This document shows positions 1-8,132 of a stretch of DNA of 21,080 bases, in pieces. The stretch comes from Planctomycetota bacterium (lineage in GTDB: Bacteria; Planctomycetota; MHYJ01; JACPRB01). The stretch is taken from NCBI GenBank assembly GCA_023261405.1, contig JAHFOZ010000024.1, forward strand, positions 1-21,080, read 5' to 3'. The translations under genes were made by a program, and so were the position numbers. How positions within the stretch are numbered: position 1 is the stretch's first letter; every line of letters begins with the position of its first letter. The notes beneath the pieces are model-generated. The model saw only the letters and a list, made by a program, of their open reading frames with translations, did no database searches and was not told the origin of the DNA.

Positions 1-70
1 TTGCAAGCAGAAAATGAGGTGGCGTCGAATGCGAATATGCCCGCCCCGTCGGCTGGCGCCCAAACCCTTG

Positions 71-132
71 CCGGGTCCAGACTTACGGCGAGCGTGGACT
101 ACGGGTTACGGAACTGCTGATCCCGGACCCGG
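71..132. repeat. Inverted repeat upstream of the oxidoreductase promoter
   Basis: CCGGGTCC at 71-78 is exactly complementary to GGACCCGG at 125-132, with 46 bases between. It lies just upstream of the proposed promoter at 147-176. It could be a terminator stem of a gene beyond the window edge, an operator, or chance in GC-rich DNA. Otherwise I see no convincing gene in 1-146. Confidence 0.2.
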
Positions 133-146
133 GAAGCATCGCTGGA

Positions 147-176
147 TTGATCTGGGAGCGCGAGGTTGGCTATATT
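147..176 (+). promoter_or_regulatory. Sigma70-like promoter of the Gfo/Idh oxidoreductase gene
   Basis: A -35 element TTGATC at 147-152 and a -10 element TATATT at 171-176 are separated by 18 bases. TATATT matches the TATAAT consensus at five of six positions and stands out in this GC-rich sequence. Transcription would begin near 183 and leave a leader of about 65 bases before the ATG at 249. Confidence 0.45.
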
Positions 177-187
177 GGGGGCCTTCG

Positions 188-232
188 CCGGGGTCTTCCC
201 CGGGTGACTGAGGGATGTCCCCCGACGGGGGA
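188..232 (+). other. Two hairpins in the 5' leader of the oxidoreductase mRNA
   Basis: The leader holds two perfect short hairpins: CCGGGG (188-193), loop TCTT, CCCCGG (198-203); and a 6-bp stem at 218-223/227-232 with loop GAC. The second ends six bases before the Shine-Dalgarno AAGGAGGG at 238-245. They could affect mRNA stability or ribosome access. I recognise no known riboswitch class. Confidence 0.3.
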
Positions 233-248
233 TTGTCAAGGAGGGTCG

Positions 249-1334
249 ATGCCCAAGAAAATCGCGATCATCGGCGCGGGCTGGATGGCGGCCTATCACG
301 TGGCGGGGTTTCGGGCCGCCGGGGCGGAGGTCGTCGCCATCGCCGACAAGAGCCCCGCCGCCGCCAAGCAGGCATCGCAGAAATACGGGGTCGACAAGAC
401 CTTCGGCGAAACGAAAGACCTGTACGCCGCCCTCAAGGATCTCGACGCCGTCTCCATCATCACCCCGAACGCCTTCCATCATCCCCTCGTCATGGAGGCG
501 CTGGCCTCCGGTAAGCACGTGTTCTGCGAGAAGCCCCCGGCCCTGAACGCCGCCGACGTGGGCCAGATGGCCGACGCCGCCAAGAAGGCCGGCAAGACCC
601 TCATGTTCAACTTCAACAACCGCGCCCGCCCCGAGTCCTACGCCATGCGGGAGTACTTCAAGAGCGGCGCCGTGGGCCGCGTCAACTCGGCCCAGGCCAC
701 CTGGATCCGCCGGAACGGCATCCCCGGATTCGGTGGCTGGTTCACGACCAAGAAGCTGTCCGGCGGCGGCCCCCTGATCGATCTGCTCCACATGGTCGAT
801 CTCGCCCTCCACTTCATGGGCTATCCCGAGCCCCAGTTCGTGCTGGGGCAGGCCTTCAGCGATCTGATCGACAACAAGGAGTTCAAGGGGCCCTGGGGGA
901 TTCCGGACGTGAAGGAAGGCATCACCGACGTTGAAGCGGCGGCCCATGCCTTCGTGACGTTCAAGAGCGGCCAGGTGCTGTCCCTCCGCAACTCCTGGGC
1001 CGAGATGAACGAGCGGGAGGTCGTGTCCGTGGTCTTCCAGGGACAGAAGGCGGGCGGCAAGATCCAGCGCCTGTTCAAAGTGGACGGCATCGATGCCACC
1101 AGCATCGACTCCTGCGAAGTCTACTCCCAGGAGAACGGCTTCCCGGTGAACCGGACCATCATCGTGGAGCCGGACGAGACCATGGGACGCACCCGATCCG
1201 CCAAGAACTTCGCCCTGGTCCTGGAAGACAAGGAAGCCCCCCTCAATGTGCCGGCCGAGGCTCACAAGCTCATGAAGATCATCGATGGGGTCTACGCCTC
1301 GGCGAAGTCGGGACGTCCGGTGGAGCTGGCCTGA
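249..1334 (+). CDS. Gfo/Idh/MocA family NAD(P)-dependent oxidoreductase
   Basis: This encodes a 361-residue cytoplasmic oxidoreductase of the Gfo/Idh/MocA family, whose members mostly oxidise or reduce sugars and sugar derivatives with NAD(P). The N-terminal Rossmann fold begins immediately, with the dinucleotide loop IIGAGWMA at residues 7-14. The family EKP motif, which carries the catalytic lysine, is E94-K95-P96. The second-domain signature GGGPLIDLLHMVDLALH (172-188) supplies D178, H181, D184 and H188 as candidate active-site residues. The start at 249 is preferred over an ATG at 147 because AAGGAGGG lies four bases upstream and the Rossmann strand starts at residue 5. The length is normal for the family. 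The substrate cannot be read from the sequence. The gene has its own promoter and terminator, so it is probably monocistronic. PVC genomes usually carry many paralogs. Confidence 0.93.
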   Translation: MPKKIAIIGAGWMAAYHVAGFRAAGAEVVAIADKSPAAAKQASQKYGVDKTFGETKDLYAALKDLDAVSIITPNAFHHPLVMEALASGKHVFCEKPPALNAADVGQMADAAKKAGKTLMFNFNNRARPESYAMREYFKSGAVGRVNSAQATWIRRNGIPGFGGWFTTKKLSGGGPLIDLLHMVDLALHFMGYPEPQFVLGQAFSDLIDNKEFKGPWGIPDVKEGITDVEAAAHAFVTFKSGQVLSLRNSWAEMNEREVVSVVFQGQKAGGKIQRLFKVDGIDATSIDSCEVYSQENGFPVNRTIIVEPDETMGRTRSAKNFALVLEDKEAPLNVPAEAHKLMKIIDGVYASAKSGRPVELA

Positions 1335-1338
1335 TCCC

Positions 1339-1362
1339 GGGGGTTTCCCCCTCTTCCCTTTT
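1339..1362 (+). terminator. Probable intrinsic terminator of the oxidoreductase gene
   Basis: Four bases after the stop codon, GGGGG (1339-1343) pairs with CCCCC (1347-1351) across a TTT loop, followed by the pyrimidine- and T-rich run TCTTCCCTTTT (1352-1362). The short GC stem with a T-rich tail suits a Rho-independent terminator, although the T tract is interrupted by C. Confidence 0.45.
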
Positions 1363-1363
1363 G

Positions 1364-1829
1364 AGGCGGTCCACACCTACACCTGGGAGCAGCAGAGCGG
1401 CCGGACACTGCGACTCCGAAGGACTCCGGCCCTGCTGCTCCGGGCGCTATTCCGCCCCTGGCTCCTCGCCGTGACCTGGCCGGCGGGAGTGCGGTTCATC
1501 GGCGCCGTTCTCCTGGCCCGGGGGGTCGCGATCCTGGGCAAACTCGGGAACGCAAAGCCCGAGTTCTGGACCTTCCTCTGGGTCGACGGGGCGATCTTCT
1601 TCGCGGGCGTGTGCCCGCTCCACATGCTGCGGGGTCTCTTCTCCCGCAGCCGGGACATCCGTCTCCTCAACTGTTCCCGTCCGACACCAGCCTGCGGATC
1701 CCCTCGATCAGCGGAGGAGCTTCGCAGGACGTATGGACGCCTCCGTGGATGCCGGACCGCACACCTGAGGGGCACCTTCGGGGGAGCTGCAGGAGGGGAA
1801 CTTCGGAACGGGGCCCGTGAGGGGGCCGT
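1364..1829 (+). other. Unassigned stretch with a coding-like, membrane-protein-like signal
   Basis: No gene can be assigned with confidence here. One plus-strand frame is open throughout. From about 1380 to 1680 its third codon positions are almost all G or C, as in real genes nearby. It would encode two hydrophobic segments, roughly LLAVTWPAGVRFIGAVLLA (about 1462-1518) and FWTFLWVDGAIFFAGV (about 1564-1611), separated by a short loop. It lacks a proper ATG or GTG with a ribosome binding site: the only upstream ATG, at 1285, lies inside the oxidoreductase gene, and a terminator sits between. After about 1680 the coding-like signal fades. It could be a small membrane protein with an unusual start, or the decayed remains of one. 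The last 150 bases show nothing I can name. Confidence 0.25.
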
Positions 1830-2999
1830 TCATTCGACGAAGGCGCGCGACGCCTCCCGGAGGAGGCGCTGCTGGACGATCGGGAGGTTCACCAGCCTCG
1901 GCAGCCACCGGGCGAAGCGCCGGGCCACGCGGGCGATGCCCTTGCCTTCGACGGCGTCCGAGACGCGCCGCGTGATGGAGATCGAGCGTTCGTTCGCAGG
2001 GCGGCGGCGCCGCTCGTACTCCTCGACCGGGCCGGTATGGTTCGACAAGAACAGCTCCGCCAGCACTCGCGCGTCGTGCACCGACATGTTGGCCCCCTGT
2101 CCCCCGGCGGGGCTCACGGGATGGATCGCATCGCCGATCAGCACCGCTCCGTCCGTGCCGTAGCGCTCCGCATGCCCCCAGGGGCGCTTTACCCGGACGA
2201 AGTCGCGCGGGAAGACCTTGCCCCGCGTGAGATCCGCGATTCGCGGGTCTCCGTGCAGGAACTCACGCCCCTCGGCCTCCAGCTCCGGTCCCTCCTTCAG
2301 CCGGGCGCCGAGCGCCGCCACCAGCCCCGCGCCCCTTCCCCCGGGGAAGGGGAGGGCGCCCAGCACCAGGAGCGAGGAGCGCCCGGCCGCGGGATTCAGG
2401 AAGGCGTGCGGGCAGCCCGCCGGCAGCGACGCGGGCCAGTCGAAACCGAAGCACAGGAACTCGACGGGAAACAGCCGCGTGTTCATCCCGATGGCGCACG
2501 CCTCTCGCACGGTCGACCGGGCGCCGTCGTCGCCGACGGTCCAGCGGGCCCGCAGGTCGAATTCCCGTCCGCTGCCGGTCTCCCGCGCGCGGATGCCGGC
2601 GATGCGCGCCCCCTCCTTGAGCACCTCGACGGCCTCGACGCCGTGCCGCACCTCGAACGCGCCCGATTCCAGGAGCTTCGATCGCGTCGCCCCGGGATCG
2701 GTCGACCATGGCTGTACGCCGGAGGCGGCGATCGTCTGTGACGTCAGCTCGACCAGCGGGGCGCCGGAGCGCATCACCCGGAGGCCCTTCACCGGCACCA
2801 TCGCCTCCGCCAGGGCCGCCGGGGACAGCAACGGGGTCAGGATCTCAACGGTCGAGGGCCACAACACCTCGGGCCGTACGATCGGCGTCCTCCCCGGATT
2901 GCGTTCCAGGACCACGACCCGGCGCCCCGACTTCCCCAGCATCGCGGCCAGCACCCCTCCGCCAATGCCGCCGCCGACTATGAGGAACTCGGTGTCCAT
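1830..2999 (-). CDS. FAD-dependent monooxygenase/oxidoreductase (PHBH-like)
   Basis: This encodes a 389-residue flavoprotein of the p-hydroxybenzoate hydroxylase/UbiH/geranylgeranyl-reductase-like superfamily. All three signature sites are present. The ADP-binding loop GGGIGG is at residues 9-14, with the ribose-binding acid E32 after the second strand. The DG motif GDDGARSTVR begins at 156. The second FAD/ribityl motif GDAIHPVSPAGGQGAN starts at 289. The start at 2999 is chosen because the beta strand and GxGxxG motif then begin at residue 5 and a GGAG lies about 11 bases upstream; an in-frame start 13 codons earlier would add a polar, low-complexity stretch. Such enzymes hydroxylate aromatics or quinone precursors, or reduce isoprenoid double bonds; which applies here is not visible. 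It lies 108 bases downstream of the DUF1501 gene on the same strand. Confidence 0.9.
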   Translation of the reverse strand: MDTEFLIVGGGIGGGVLAAMLGKSGRRVVVLERNPGRTPIVRPEVLWPSTVEILTPLLSPAALAEAMVPVKGLRVMRSGAPLVELTSQTIAASGVQPWSTDPGATRSKLLESGAFEVRHGVEAVEVLKEGARIAGIRARETGSGREFDLRARWTVGDDGARSTVREACAIGMNTRLFPVEFLCFGFDWPASLPAGCPHAFLNPAAGRSSLLVLGALPFPGGRGAGLVAALGARLKEGPELEAEGREFLHGDPRIADLTRGKVFPRDFVRVKRPWGHAERYGTDGAVLIGDAIHPVSPAGGQGANMSVHDARVLAELFLSNHTGPVEEYERRRRPANERSISITRRVSDAVEGKGIARVARRFARWLPRLVNLPIVQQRLLREASRAFVE

Positions 3000-3107
3000 C
3001 CCGTCATCGTCTCCGCCCGGCCCCCTTGGGGCAATCACTTCTTGGGGGGGGCGGAGGCACGGTCACAAGGGGCGGGAATACGGCCGGGAGGGACGGGTCC
3101 CCGACCC

Positions 3108-4484
3108 TCAGGCGAGGATCTCCCGGACAACGTGGCCTTCGACATCGGTGAGGCGGAAGTCGCGGCCCGCGTGCCGGAACGTCAGCCGCAGATGGTCCAG
3201 GCCCAGGAGGTGCAGGACCGTCGCGTGCAGGTCGTGCACGTGGACCTTGTCCTCGGCCGCGTAGAACCCGTACTCGTCCGTGCTGCCGTGGGAGCTACCG
3301 CCCTTCACGCCGCCCCCCGCCAGCCACCACGTAAAGCCGTGGGGGTTGTGGTCCCGCCCGTCCTTCCCCTGCGCGACCGGCGTCCGGCCGAACTCGCCGC
3401 CCCAGATCACCAGGGTGTCCTCCAGGAGGCCCCGTGCCTTCAGATCGCAGAGCAGCCCGGCGATGGGACGGTCCACCTCCGCCGCCAGCTGCGCGTGCTT
3501 GGAGCGGAGCTCGCTGTGCTGGTCCCAGTACCCGTGCGTCACCTGGATGAACCGGACGCCTGCCTCCGCGAACCGGCGCGCCAGCAGGCACTGGCGGGCG
3601 AACGCGTCCGTCGGATTCACCCCCAGGCCGTACAGCCGCTTCGTCTCCTCCGACTCGCTGCCCAGATCCATGGTCCCCGGGGCGGTGCCCTGCATCCGGA
3701 AGGCGAGCTCGAAGGACTCGATCCTGGCCTCGAGGGCCGCGTCGGCCCCCCCGGTCCGCTCCTGCTGCAGCCGCCCGAGCTCGCGCACGAGATCGAGCTG
3801 GAGCCGCTGCTCGCCGGCGGAGAGCTCCGCGTTCGTGGCGTTGGGGATCGAGACCGCCGACTTCGCGTCCGACGGCAGGGCGATCCGGGTCGCCTGGTGG
3901 ATCGCCGGCAGGAACCCGGCGCCGAAATTCTGCACCCCCCCGTGACCGAGGGTCGGATTGAGCGTGATGAACCCCGGAAGATTGCGGTTCTCCGTGCCCA
4001 GGCCGTAGCTGACCCAGGCCCCCAGGCTCGGCCGCACGAATGTGTCCGACCCCGTGTGGATCTTGAGGCAGGCCCCGCCGTGGGCGGGGTTCGATCCGTG
4101 GAGCGACTTCACGATCGCCAGGTCGTCCGCGTGGCGGGCGACATTCGGGAACAGGCTGCTCACCCAGGCTCCGGACTGCCCGTGCTGCCGGAACTCCCAG
4201 GGGCTCCGGAGCAGGTTGGTCGTCTCCGCGAAGACCACCCGCGGCTTCGCGAACGGCAGCGGCTTTCCGCTGTCGCGGAGCAGCAGCGGCTTGTAGTCGA
4301 ACGTGTCGACCGCGGACGGCCCTCCGTGCATGAACAGGAAGATGACCCGCTTCGCGCGGGCGGGGAATGGGGACGGGCGGGGCGCCAGGTCGTCGCCCTG
4401 CCGGGCCTCCGCCAGCACGCCGGTCAGCGCCAGCGCGCCGAATCCCGCGCCGCACTGCTGGAGCATCTGCCGCCGCGTCATCAT
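3108..4484 (-). CDS. DUF1501 domain protein with Tat-type signal
   Basis: This 458-residue protein belongs to DUF1501, a family with an alkaline phosphatase/sulfatase-like fold that is abundant in Planctomycetes and Verrucomicrobia and mostly of unknown substrate. The N-terminus MMTRRQMLQQ followed by an alanine/leucine-rich stretch to about residue 27 is a twin-arginine-type signal (R4-R5), so the protein is probably exported folded. Family landmarks are FLFMHGGPSAVDTFD (50-64), close to the canonical GGPS..DTFD block, and WGGEFGRTP (361-369), followed by the RDHNPHGFTWWLAGGG region. The gene starts four bases after the stop of the PSD1 cytochrome gene, so the pair is co-transcribed and probably translationally coupled. 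This gene order is common in PVC bacteria and suggests the proteins act together outside the cytoplasm. Two adjacent ATG codons (4484, 4481) are equally possible starts. Confidence 0.93.
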   Translation of the reverse strand: MMTRRQMLQQCGAGFGALALTGVLAEARQGDDLAPRPSPFPARAKRVIFLFMHGGPSAVDTFDYKPLLLRDSGKPLPFAKPRVVFAETTNLLRSPWEFRQHGQSGAWVSSLFPNVARHADDLAIVKSLHGSNPAHGGACLKIHTGSDTFVRPSLGAWVSYGLGTENRNLPGFITLNPTLGHGGVQNFGAGFLPAIHQATRIALPSDAKSAVSIPNATNAELSAGEQRLQLDLVRELGRLQQERTGGADAALEARIESFELAFRMQGTAPGTMDLGSESEETKRLYGLGVNPTDAFARQCLLARRFAEAGVRFIQVTHGYWDQHSELRSKHAQLAAEVDRPIAGLLCDLKARGLLEDTLVIWGGEFGRTPVAQGKDGRDHNPHGFTWWLAGGGVKGGSSHGSTDEYGFYAAEDKVHVHDLHATVLHLLGLDHLRLTFRHAGRDFRLTDVEGHVVREILA

Positions 4485-4488
4485 GGCG

Positions 4489-6777
4489 TCATTCCACGCA
4501 GAGAAATTCGTTCGAGGCCATCAGGGAGTGGACGACGTTCGTCCACGCCGCGGGCGGCGCCGCGCCCTGCTTCGCGAACCGGTCCAGGGAGGAGAGCACC
4601 GCGCGCAGTTCCCCTTCGGAGGCCGGGCGCGAGAACAGCTGGAGCCACGCCCGGCGGACGCGGGCCCCGTCGGCCTCGTCCGTCTTGAGAAGGCCCTCCG
4701 CCACGGCCTTCGCCTGCTGCCGCACCAGAGGGTTGTTCATCATGAAGAGCGCCTGCTGCGGGACGATGGTCGCGGGCCGCTTTTCGAGGTGCACCGCGGT
4801 GTCCGAGTAGTCGAAGATCGCCAGCAGCTCGTACGGGTTATGCCGCGGCACGGGCAGGTACACGGTGCGGCGCGGCACGAGATAGTTTTTCGAGTCGGCC
4901 TTGAAGTAGCTCTTCCCCTGCGGCGCGCCCTTCACGGTCCCGCCCATCTCGAGGTCGAGCGCCCCGGCGACGGACAGCAGCGCGTCCCGGATCGATTCAG
5001 CCTCGAGGCGGCGGCGGTTCTGGCGCGCCAGGAGCCGGTTCTCCGGGTCCTTCTCCAGGTGCCGGGCGTCCGCCGCGCTCGACCGGCGGTACGCGGCCGA
5101 CGTCAGGATCAGCCGGTGCATCCCCTTGATCGACCAGCCCTGCCGGAGGAACTCCTTCGCCAGCCAGTCGAGCAGCTCCGGGTGGGTCGGCCGTTCGCCG
5201 GCCAGGCCGAAATTCGACGGCGTCCGGACGAGCCCCTCGCCGAAGTGGCCCTGCCAGATCCGGTTGATCATGACCCGCGCGGTGAGGGGATGGGCGGGGT
5301 CGGTCAGCCAGGCCGCGAGTTCGGCCCGGCCGCTCCGGGCCGGATCCACGGTCGGGGGTCTGATCGAGCCCTCGAAAACTTTCGGGAATCCGCGCGGAGT
5401 GGTCTCCTTCGCGAGCGCAAGGTGGCTTCCACGAATGTGGACGGCCAGGTCGCGCGGCCGGGTCTCCATGAGGCTCATCGCGCGATGGAGCACGGGTCCC
5501 TCGGCCTGCAGTTTCTTCAGCTGCTCCCCCAGCGCCCTGCCCTTCTTCGGGTCCGCCGCGGCGGCCGACGCCTCCTCCTTGAGCGCGGCGACCCTCTTCG
5601 CGAAGTCCGCCCGGACCTCCTCGTTGACCGGCCCCGGCAGCACGGCTTCGTAGAGGATCGCGGGGCGCGGCTTGTAGTCCGTGATGAGGCTCGTGCTCCG
5701 GAAGATGCCCGCGAGTGCGTAGTAGTCCGCCGTCCGGACAGGGTCGAACTTGTGGTCGTGACAGCGGGCGCAGCTGAGCGTGAGCCCGAGGAACGTTCTG
5801 GACATCACGTCGATCTGCTCGTCGGCGATGTCCATCTTCATCTTCTCGAGGTCCGGCTCGGCGAGCATCTTGGGTCCCATCGCGAGCCATCCGGTCGCGA
5901 TGATGCCCTCGGCGTCGGGGGGCGCCGCCAGGTCGCCGGCCAGCTGCTCTCGGAGGAACCGATCGTAGGGCTTGTCCTGGTTGAACGCGGCGATCACGTA
6001 GTCGCGGTACCTCCAGGCGTGCGGATGATTCACGTCCTCGTCGACGCCGTTGGAGTCGGCATACCGGACGAGGTCGAGCCAGTGGCGGCCCCAGCGCTCC
6101 CCGTAGCGGGGCGATGCCAGCAGGCGGTCGACAACCCTCTCGAACGCGCCGGGCGCGGCATCCTTGAGGAAGGCCTCGAGCTCGGCGGGCGAGGGCGGGA
6201 GCCCCGTCAGATCGAAGGTGACCCGCCGCAGCACCGTGGCCGGGTCCGCCTCGCGGGCGGGCGCAAGGCCCCGCGCGTCGAGCGCCTCGACGAGGAACGC
6301 ATCGACGGGATGGGGCGCCTTCGCGGGGACCGGGACGTCCCGGACCGGCCGGAACGCCCAGTGCTTCGCGCCTTCCGCGAGGCTGGGCCCGCTGACGAGG
6401 CCTGGCGCGTCCGGCGCCTCCGCCGGCGCGGGCAGGGGCGCCCCCATTGCAACCCACTTCGCGAGGTCGGCGACCGTCGCCTCGGCGAGCCGGCTCTTGG
6501 GTGGCATCTGCAGGTCCGGATCCCGGTAGCGGACCGCTCTGAGGAGGAGGCTCTCGTCGGGCTTCCCCGGGACGATCGAGGGGCCGGTGTCGCCGCCCCT
6601 GAGGATCCCCCCGGGCGTGTCGAGCCGCAGGCCGCCCCTGAGATTCTTCGCCTCGCTGGAATGGCACGACGAGCAGGCCTCGGCGAAGACGGGTCGAACC
6701 TTCTTCTCGAAGAACTCGATGCCCGCGGGGTCTCCCTGGACCGACAGCGCGAGCAGCAGCACGGTCTGCGGCATCAT
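4489..6777 (-). CDS. PSD1 and planctomycete cytochrome c domain protein (DUF1549/DUF1553)
   Basis: This encodes a 762-residue exported protein. A short signal peptide (about residues 1-15) precedes a planctomycete cytochrome c domain with the heme-attachment motif C35-S-S-C38-H39. A DUF1549 domain follows from about residue 158 (PVDAFLVEALDARGL) and contains the family's second CxxCH, C336-A-R-C339-H340, within CARCHDHKFDP. The C-terminal third is DUF1553, including the AAWLTDPAHPLTARVMINRIW block. Proteins of this architecture are numerous in Planctomycetes, almost always next to DUF1501 genes as here, and are thought to be extracytoplasmic redox or polysaccharide-related proteins; none of this is proven for this copy. 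The length is at the short end of normal. There is no good ribosome binding site directly before the ATG; TATAAG at 6816-6821 (read on the minus strand) could be a -10 element. Confidence 0.94.
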   Translation of the reverse strand: MMPQTVLLLALSVQGDPAGIEFFEKKVRPVFAEACSSCHSSEAKNLRGGLRLDTPGGILRGGDTGPSIVPGKPDESLLLRAVRYRDPDLQMPPKSRLAEATVADLAKWVAMGAPLPAPAEAPDAPGLVSGPSLAEGAKHWAFRPVRDVPVPAKAPHPVDAFLVEALDARGLAPAREADPATVLRRVTFDLTGLPPSPAELEAFLKDAAPGAFERVVDRLLASPRYGERWGRHWLDLVRYADSNGVDEDVNHPHAWRYRDYVIAAFNQDKPYDRFLREQLAGDLAAPPDAEGIIATGWLAMGPKMLAEPDLEKMKMDIADEQIDVMSRTFLGLTLSCARCHDHKFDPVRTADYYALAGIFRSTSLITDYKPRPAILYEAVLPGPVNEEVRADFAKRVAALKEEASAAAADPKKGRALGEQLKKLQAEGPVLHRAMSLMETRPRDLAVHIRGSHLALAKETTPRGFPKVFEGSIRPPTVDPARSGRAELAAWLTDPAHPLTARVMINRIWQGHFGEGLVRTPSNFGLAGERPTHPELLDWLAKEFLRQGWSIKGMHRLILTSAAYRRSSAADARHLEKDPENRLLARQNRRRLEAESIRDALLSVAGALDLEMGGTVKGAPQGKSYFKADSKNYLVPRRTVYLPVPRHNPYELLAIFDYSDTAVHLEKRPATIVPQQALFMMNNPLVRQQAKAVAEGLLKTDEADGARVRRAWLQLFSRPASEGELRAVLSSLDRFAKQGAAPPAAWTNVVHSLMASNEFLCVE

Positions 6778-6857
6778 CTCTGCATCGACCTTGAGGGGCG
6801 CGACGTGGCCCGCTCCTTATAGACGTACAGCGCGAAACGGCACGGAGAGTCGAACCC

Positions 6858-7139
6858 CTAGTAATCCGCGACGGAGCCGTCCTTCAGGCGCGCGCCGGGC
6901 CACTTGTAGGTCTGCGGCTTCAGGGCTTCAGCCTCCAGCAGCTTCTCGTCCACGTCGACCCCGAGACCGGGGCCGGGCGGCAGGCCGACGTACCCGTCCT
7001 TGTCCACCTGCCAGGCCACCGGGACGATCCCCTTCGGATTGAAGCCCTTGTTGTCCGGGTAGAACTCGTGGATGAGAAAGAGGGGGATGGACGCGGCCAC
7101 GTGCAGGCTCGCGGCGATGCCCACGTTGCTGGCGGTGCA
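6858..7139 (-). pseudogene. 3' remnant of a galactonate dehydratase-like enolase-superfamily gene
   Basis: The last 94 codons encode the C-terminus of a mandelate racemase/muconate lactonizing enzyme family dehydratase. The recognisable block is CTASNVGIAASLHVAASIP, followed by FLIHEFY and a GLPPGPGLGVDVDE ending, as in galactonate-dehydratase-like proteins of about 380-400 residues. In family members the segment before CTASN normally ends with the Pro-His of an active-site loop. Here the residues just upstream are lysine/arginine-rich (GKEKRK) and homology stops. The capping domain and nearly all of the barrel are therefore missing, and no suitable start lies upstream before the divergent hydrolase gene begins at 7244. 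I read it as a 5'-truncated pseudogene. A short independent protein from the GTG at 7124 is formally possible but would be a fragment of a fold. Confidence 0.8.
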
Positions 7140-7243
7140 CTTACGCTTCTCTTTTCCGGGCCTCTGATCTAAGCTTTTTCCGGGGTGCGCGATCCGGGTC
7201 GATTTCGCGGTGTATCGCGCCGTCGCCTCATGGAGGGTCCACG

Positions 7244-8128
7244 ATGAGAATGCGCCAGGCTCTGGTCCTGATCCTGACGATCGCGGGATGCGCCGAGGCG
7301 ACGAAATCGGCGCCGCCGCCGGGGAAGGAGGCCATGAACCTGCAGCTCCGCTCGCGGGCGAAGTCGGGCGAGGCGTCGACGAAGACGGTGGCGTGGGACC
7401 CGAAGGAGACCGCCTTCGTCATCTGCGACATGTGGGACGACCACTGGTGCAAGGGGGCGGCCGCGCGCGTCGTGGAGCTGGCCGGGCCGATGAACAAGGT
7501 CATTGCCGAAGCGCGGCGGCGCGGGGCCTTCATCCTTCACGCGCCCAGCACGTGCGTGAATTTCTACAAGGACACGCCCGCGCGTAAGCGGGCGCAGCAG
7601 GCGCCGAAGGCCCCGGCGCCGGCGCCGCTGTCGGACACGATGCGGTGGGGGACGGCCTGGTGCTGGCCCGACCCGTCGCGCGAGCCCGATCTTCCGATCG
7701 ACGATTCCGACATGGGCTGCGACTGCGCGGTCAAGTGCGTGATCCGGGAGGCGTGGAGCCGCCAGATCGCGGCGATCGACATCGATCCGTCCTCGGATGC
7801 GGTCGCCGACGACGGCCAGGAGACCGTCAACCTGCTCGCCGAGCGGAAGATCAGGCACGTCATCCTCCTGGGAGTCCACCTGAACATGTGCGTGCTGGGC
7901 CGCCCGTTCGCGATCCGCCAGATGGTCCACCAGGGGAGGGATGTCGCGCTGATGCGGGACATGACCGACACGATGTACAACTCGCAGATGAGGCCGAGGG
8001 TGAGTCATTTCGCCGGCACGGATCTTGTCGTCGAGCACATCGAGAAACACTGGTGTCCGTCGTTCACGAGCACGGACCTCCTCGGCAGGGGCGCGTCGTT
8101 CAGGTTCAAGGACGATCCGCGCCGCTGA
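7244..8128 (+). CDS. Isochorismatase-like cysteine hydrolase, predicted lipoprotein
   Basis: This 294-residue protein is a cysteine hydrolase of the isochorismatase superfamily, which hydrolyses amides, ureides or vinyl ethers through an Asp-Lys-Cys triad. The N-terminus ends in a lipobox, I14-A15-G16-like (IAGC, lipidated Cys at 16), so it should be anchored outside the cytoplasm. The catalytic Asp is probably D62 in FVICDMWDD, and the nucleophile C216 in GVHLNMCVLGRPF, a classic block. The triad lysine is not obvious. A segment at about 104-170 is rich in extra cysteines (C104, C140, C159, C161, C165). The start at 7244 is set by GGAGGG at 7232-7237, six bases upstream. The gene runs divergently from the dehydratase remnant and ends four bases before the stop of the opposing heme-protein gene. 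The substrate is unknown. Confidence 0.9.
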   Translation: MRMRQALVLILTIAGCAEATKSAPPPGKEAMNLQLRSRAKSGEASTKTVAWDPKETAFVICDMWDDHWCKGAAARVVELAGPMNKVIAEARRRGAFILHAPSTCVNFYKDTPARKRAQQAPKAPAPAPLSDTMRWGTAWCWPDPSREPDLPIDDSDMGCDCAVKCVIREAWSRQIAAIDIDPSSDAVADDGQETVNLLAERKIRHVILLGVHLNMCVLGRPFAIRQMVHQGRDVALMRDMTDTMYNSQMRPRVSHFAGTDLVVEHIEKHWCPSFTSTDLLGRGASFRFKDDPRR

Positions 8129-8132
8129 GCCG

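Noticed and set aside
14..211. 65-codon plus-strand frame at the window start
   Set aside because: No ribosome binding site or recognisable sequence, and it runs through the promoter and leader of the next gene.
99..1376. Minus-strand open frame opposite the Gfo/Idh gene
   Set aside because: The opposite strand carries the full oxidoreductase with its motifs, promoter and Shine-Dalgarno.
1377..1775. 132-codon minus-strand frame between the first two genes
   Set aside because: Arginine/serine-rich translation typical of shadows; the plus-strand frame has the better third-position bias.
4088..4097. GGTTCGATCC resembling a tRNA T-loop
   Set aside because: No acceptor or anticodon stems surround it; it lies inside the DUF1501 coding sequence.
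4303..6822. Long plus-strand open frame opposite the PSD1 cytochrome gene
   Set aside because: Antisense shadow without signal peptide, motifs or a ribosome binding site.
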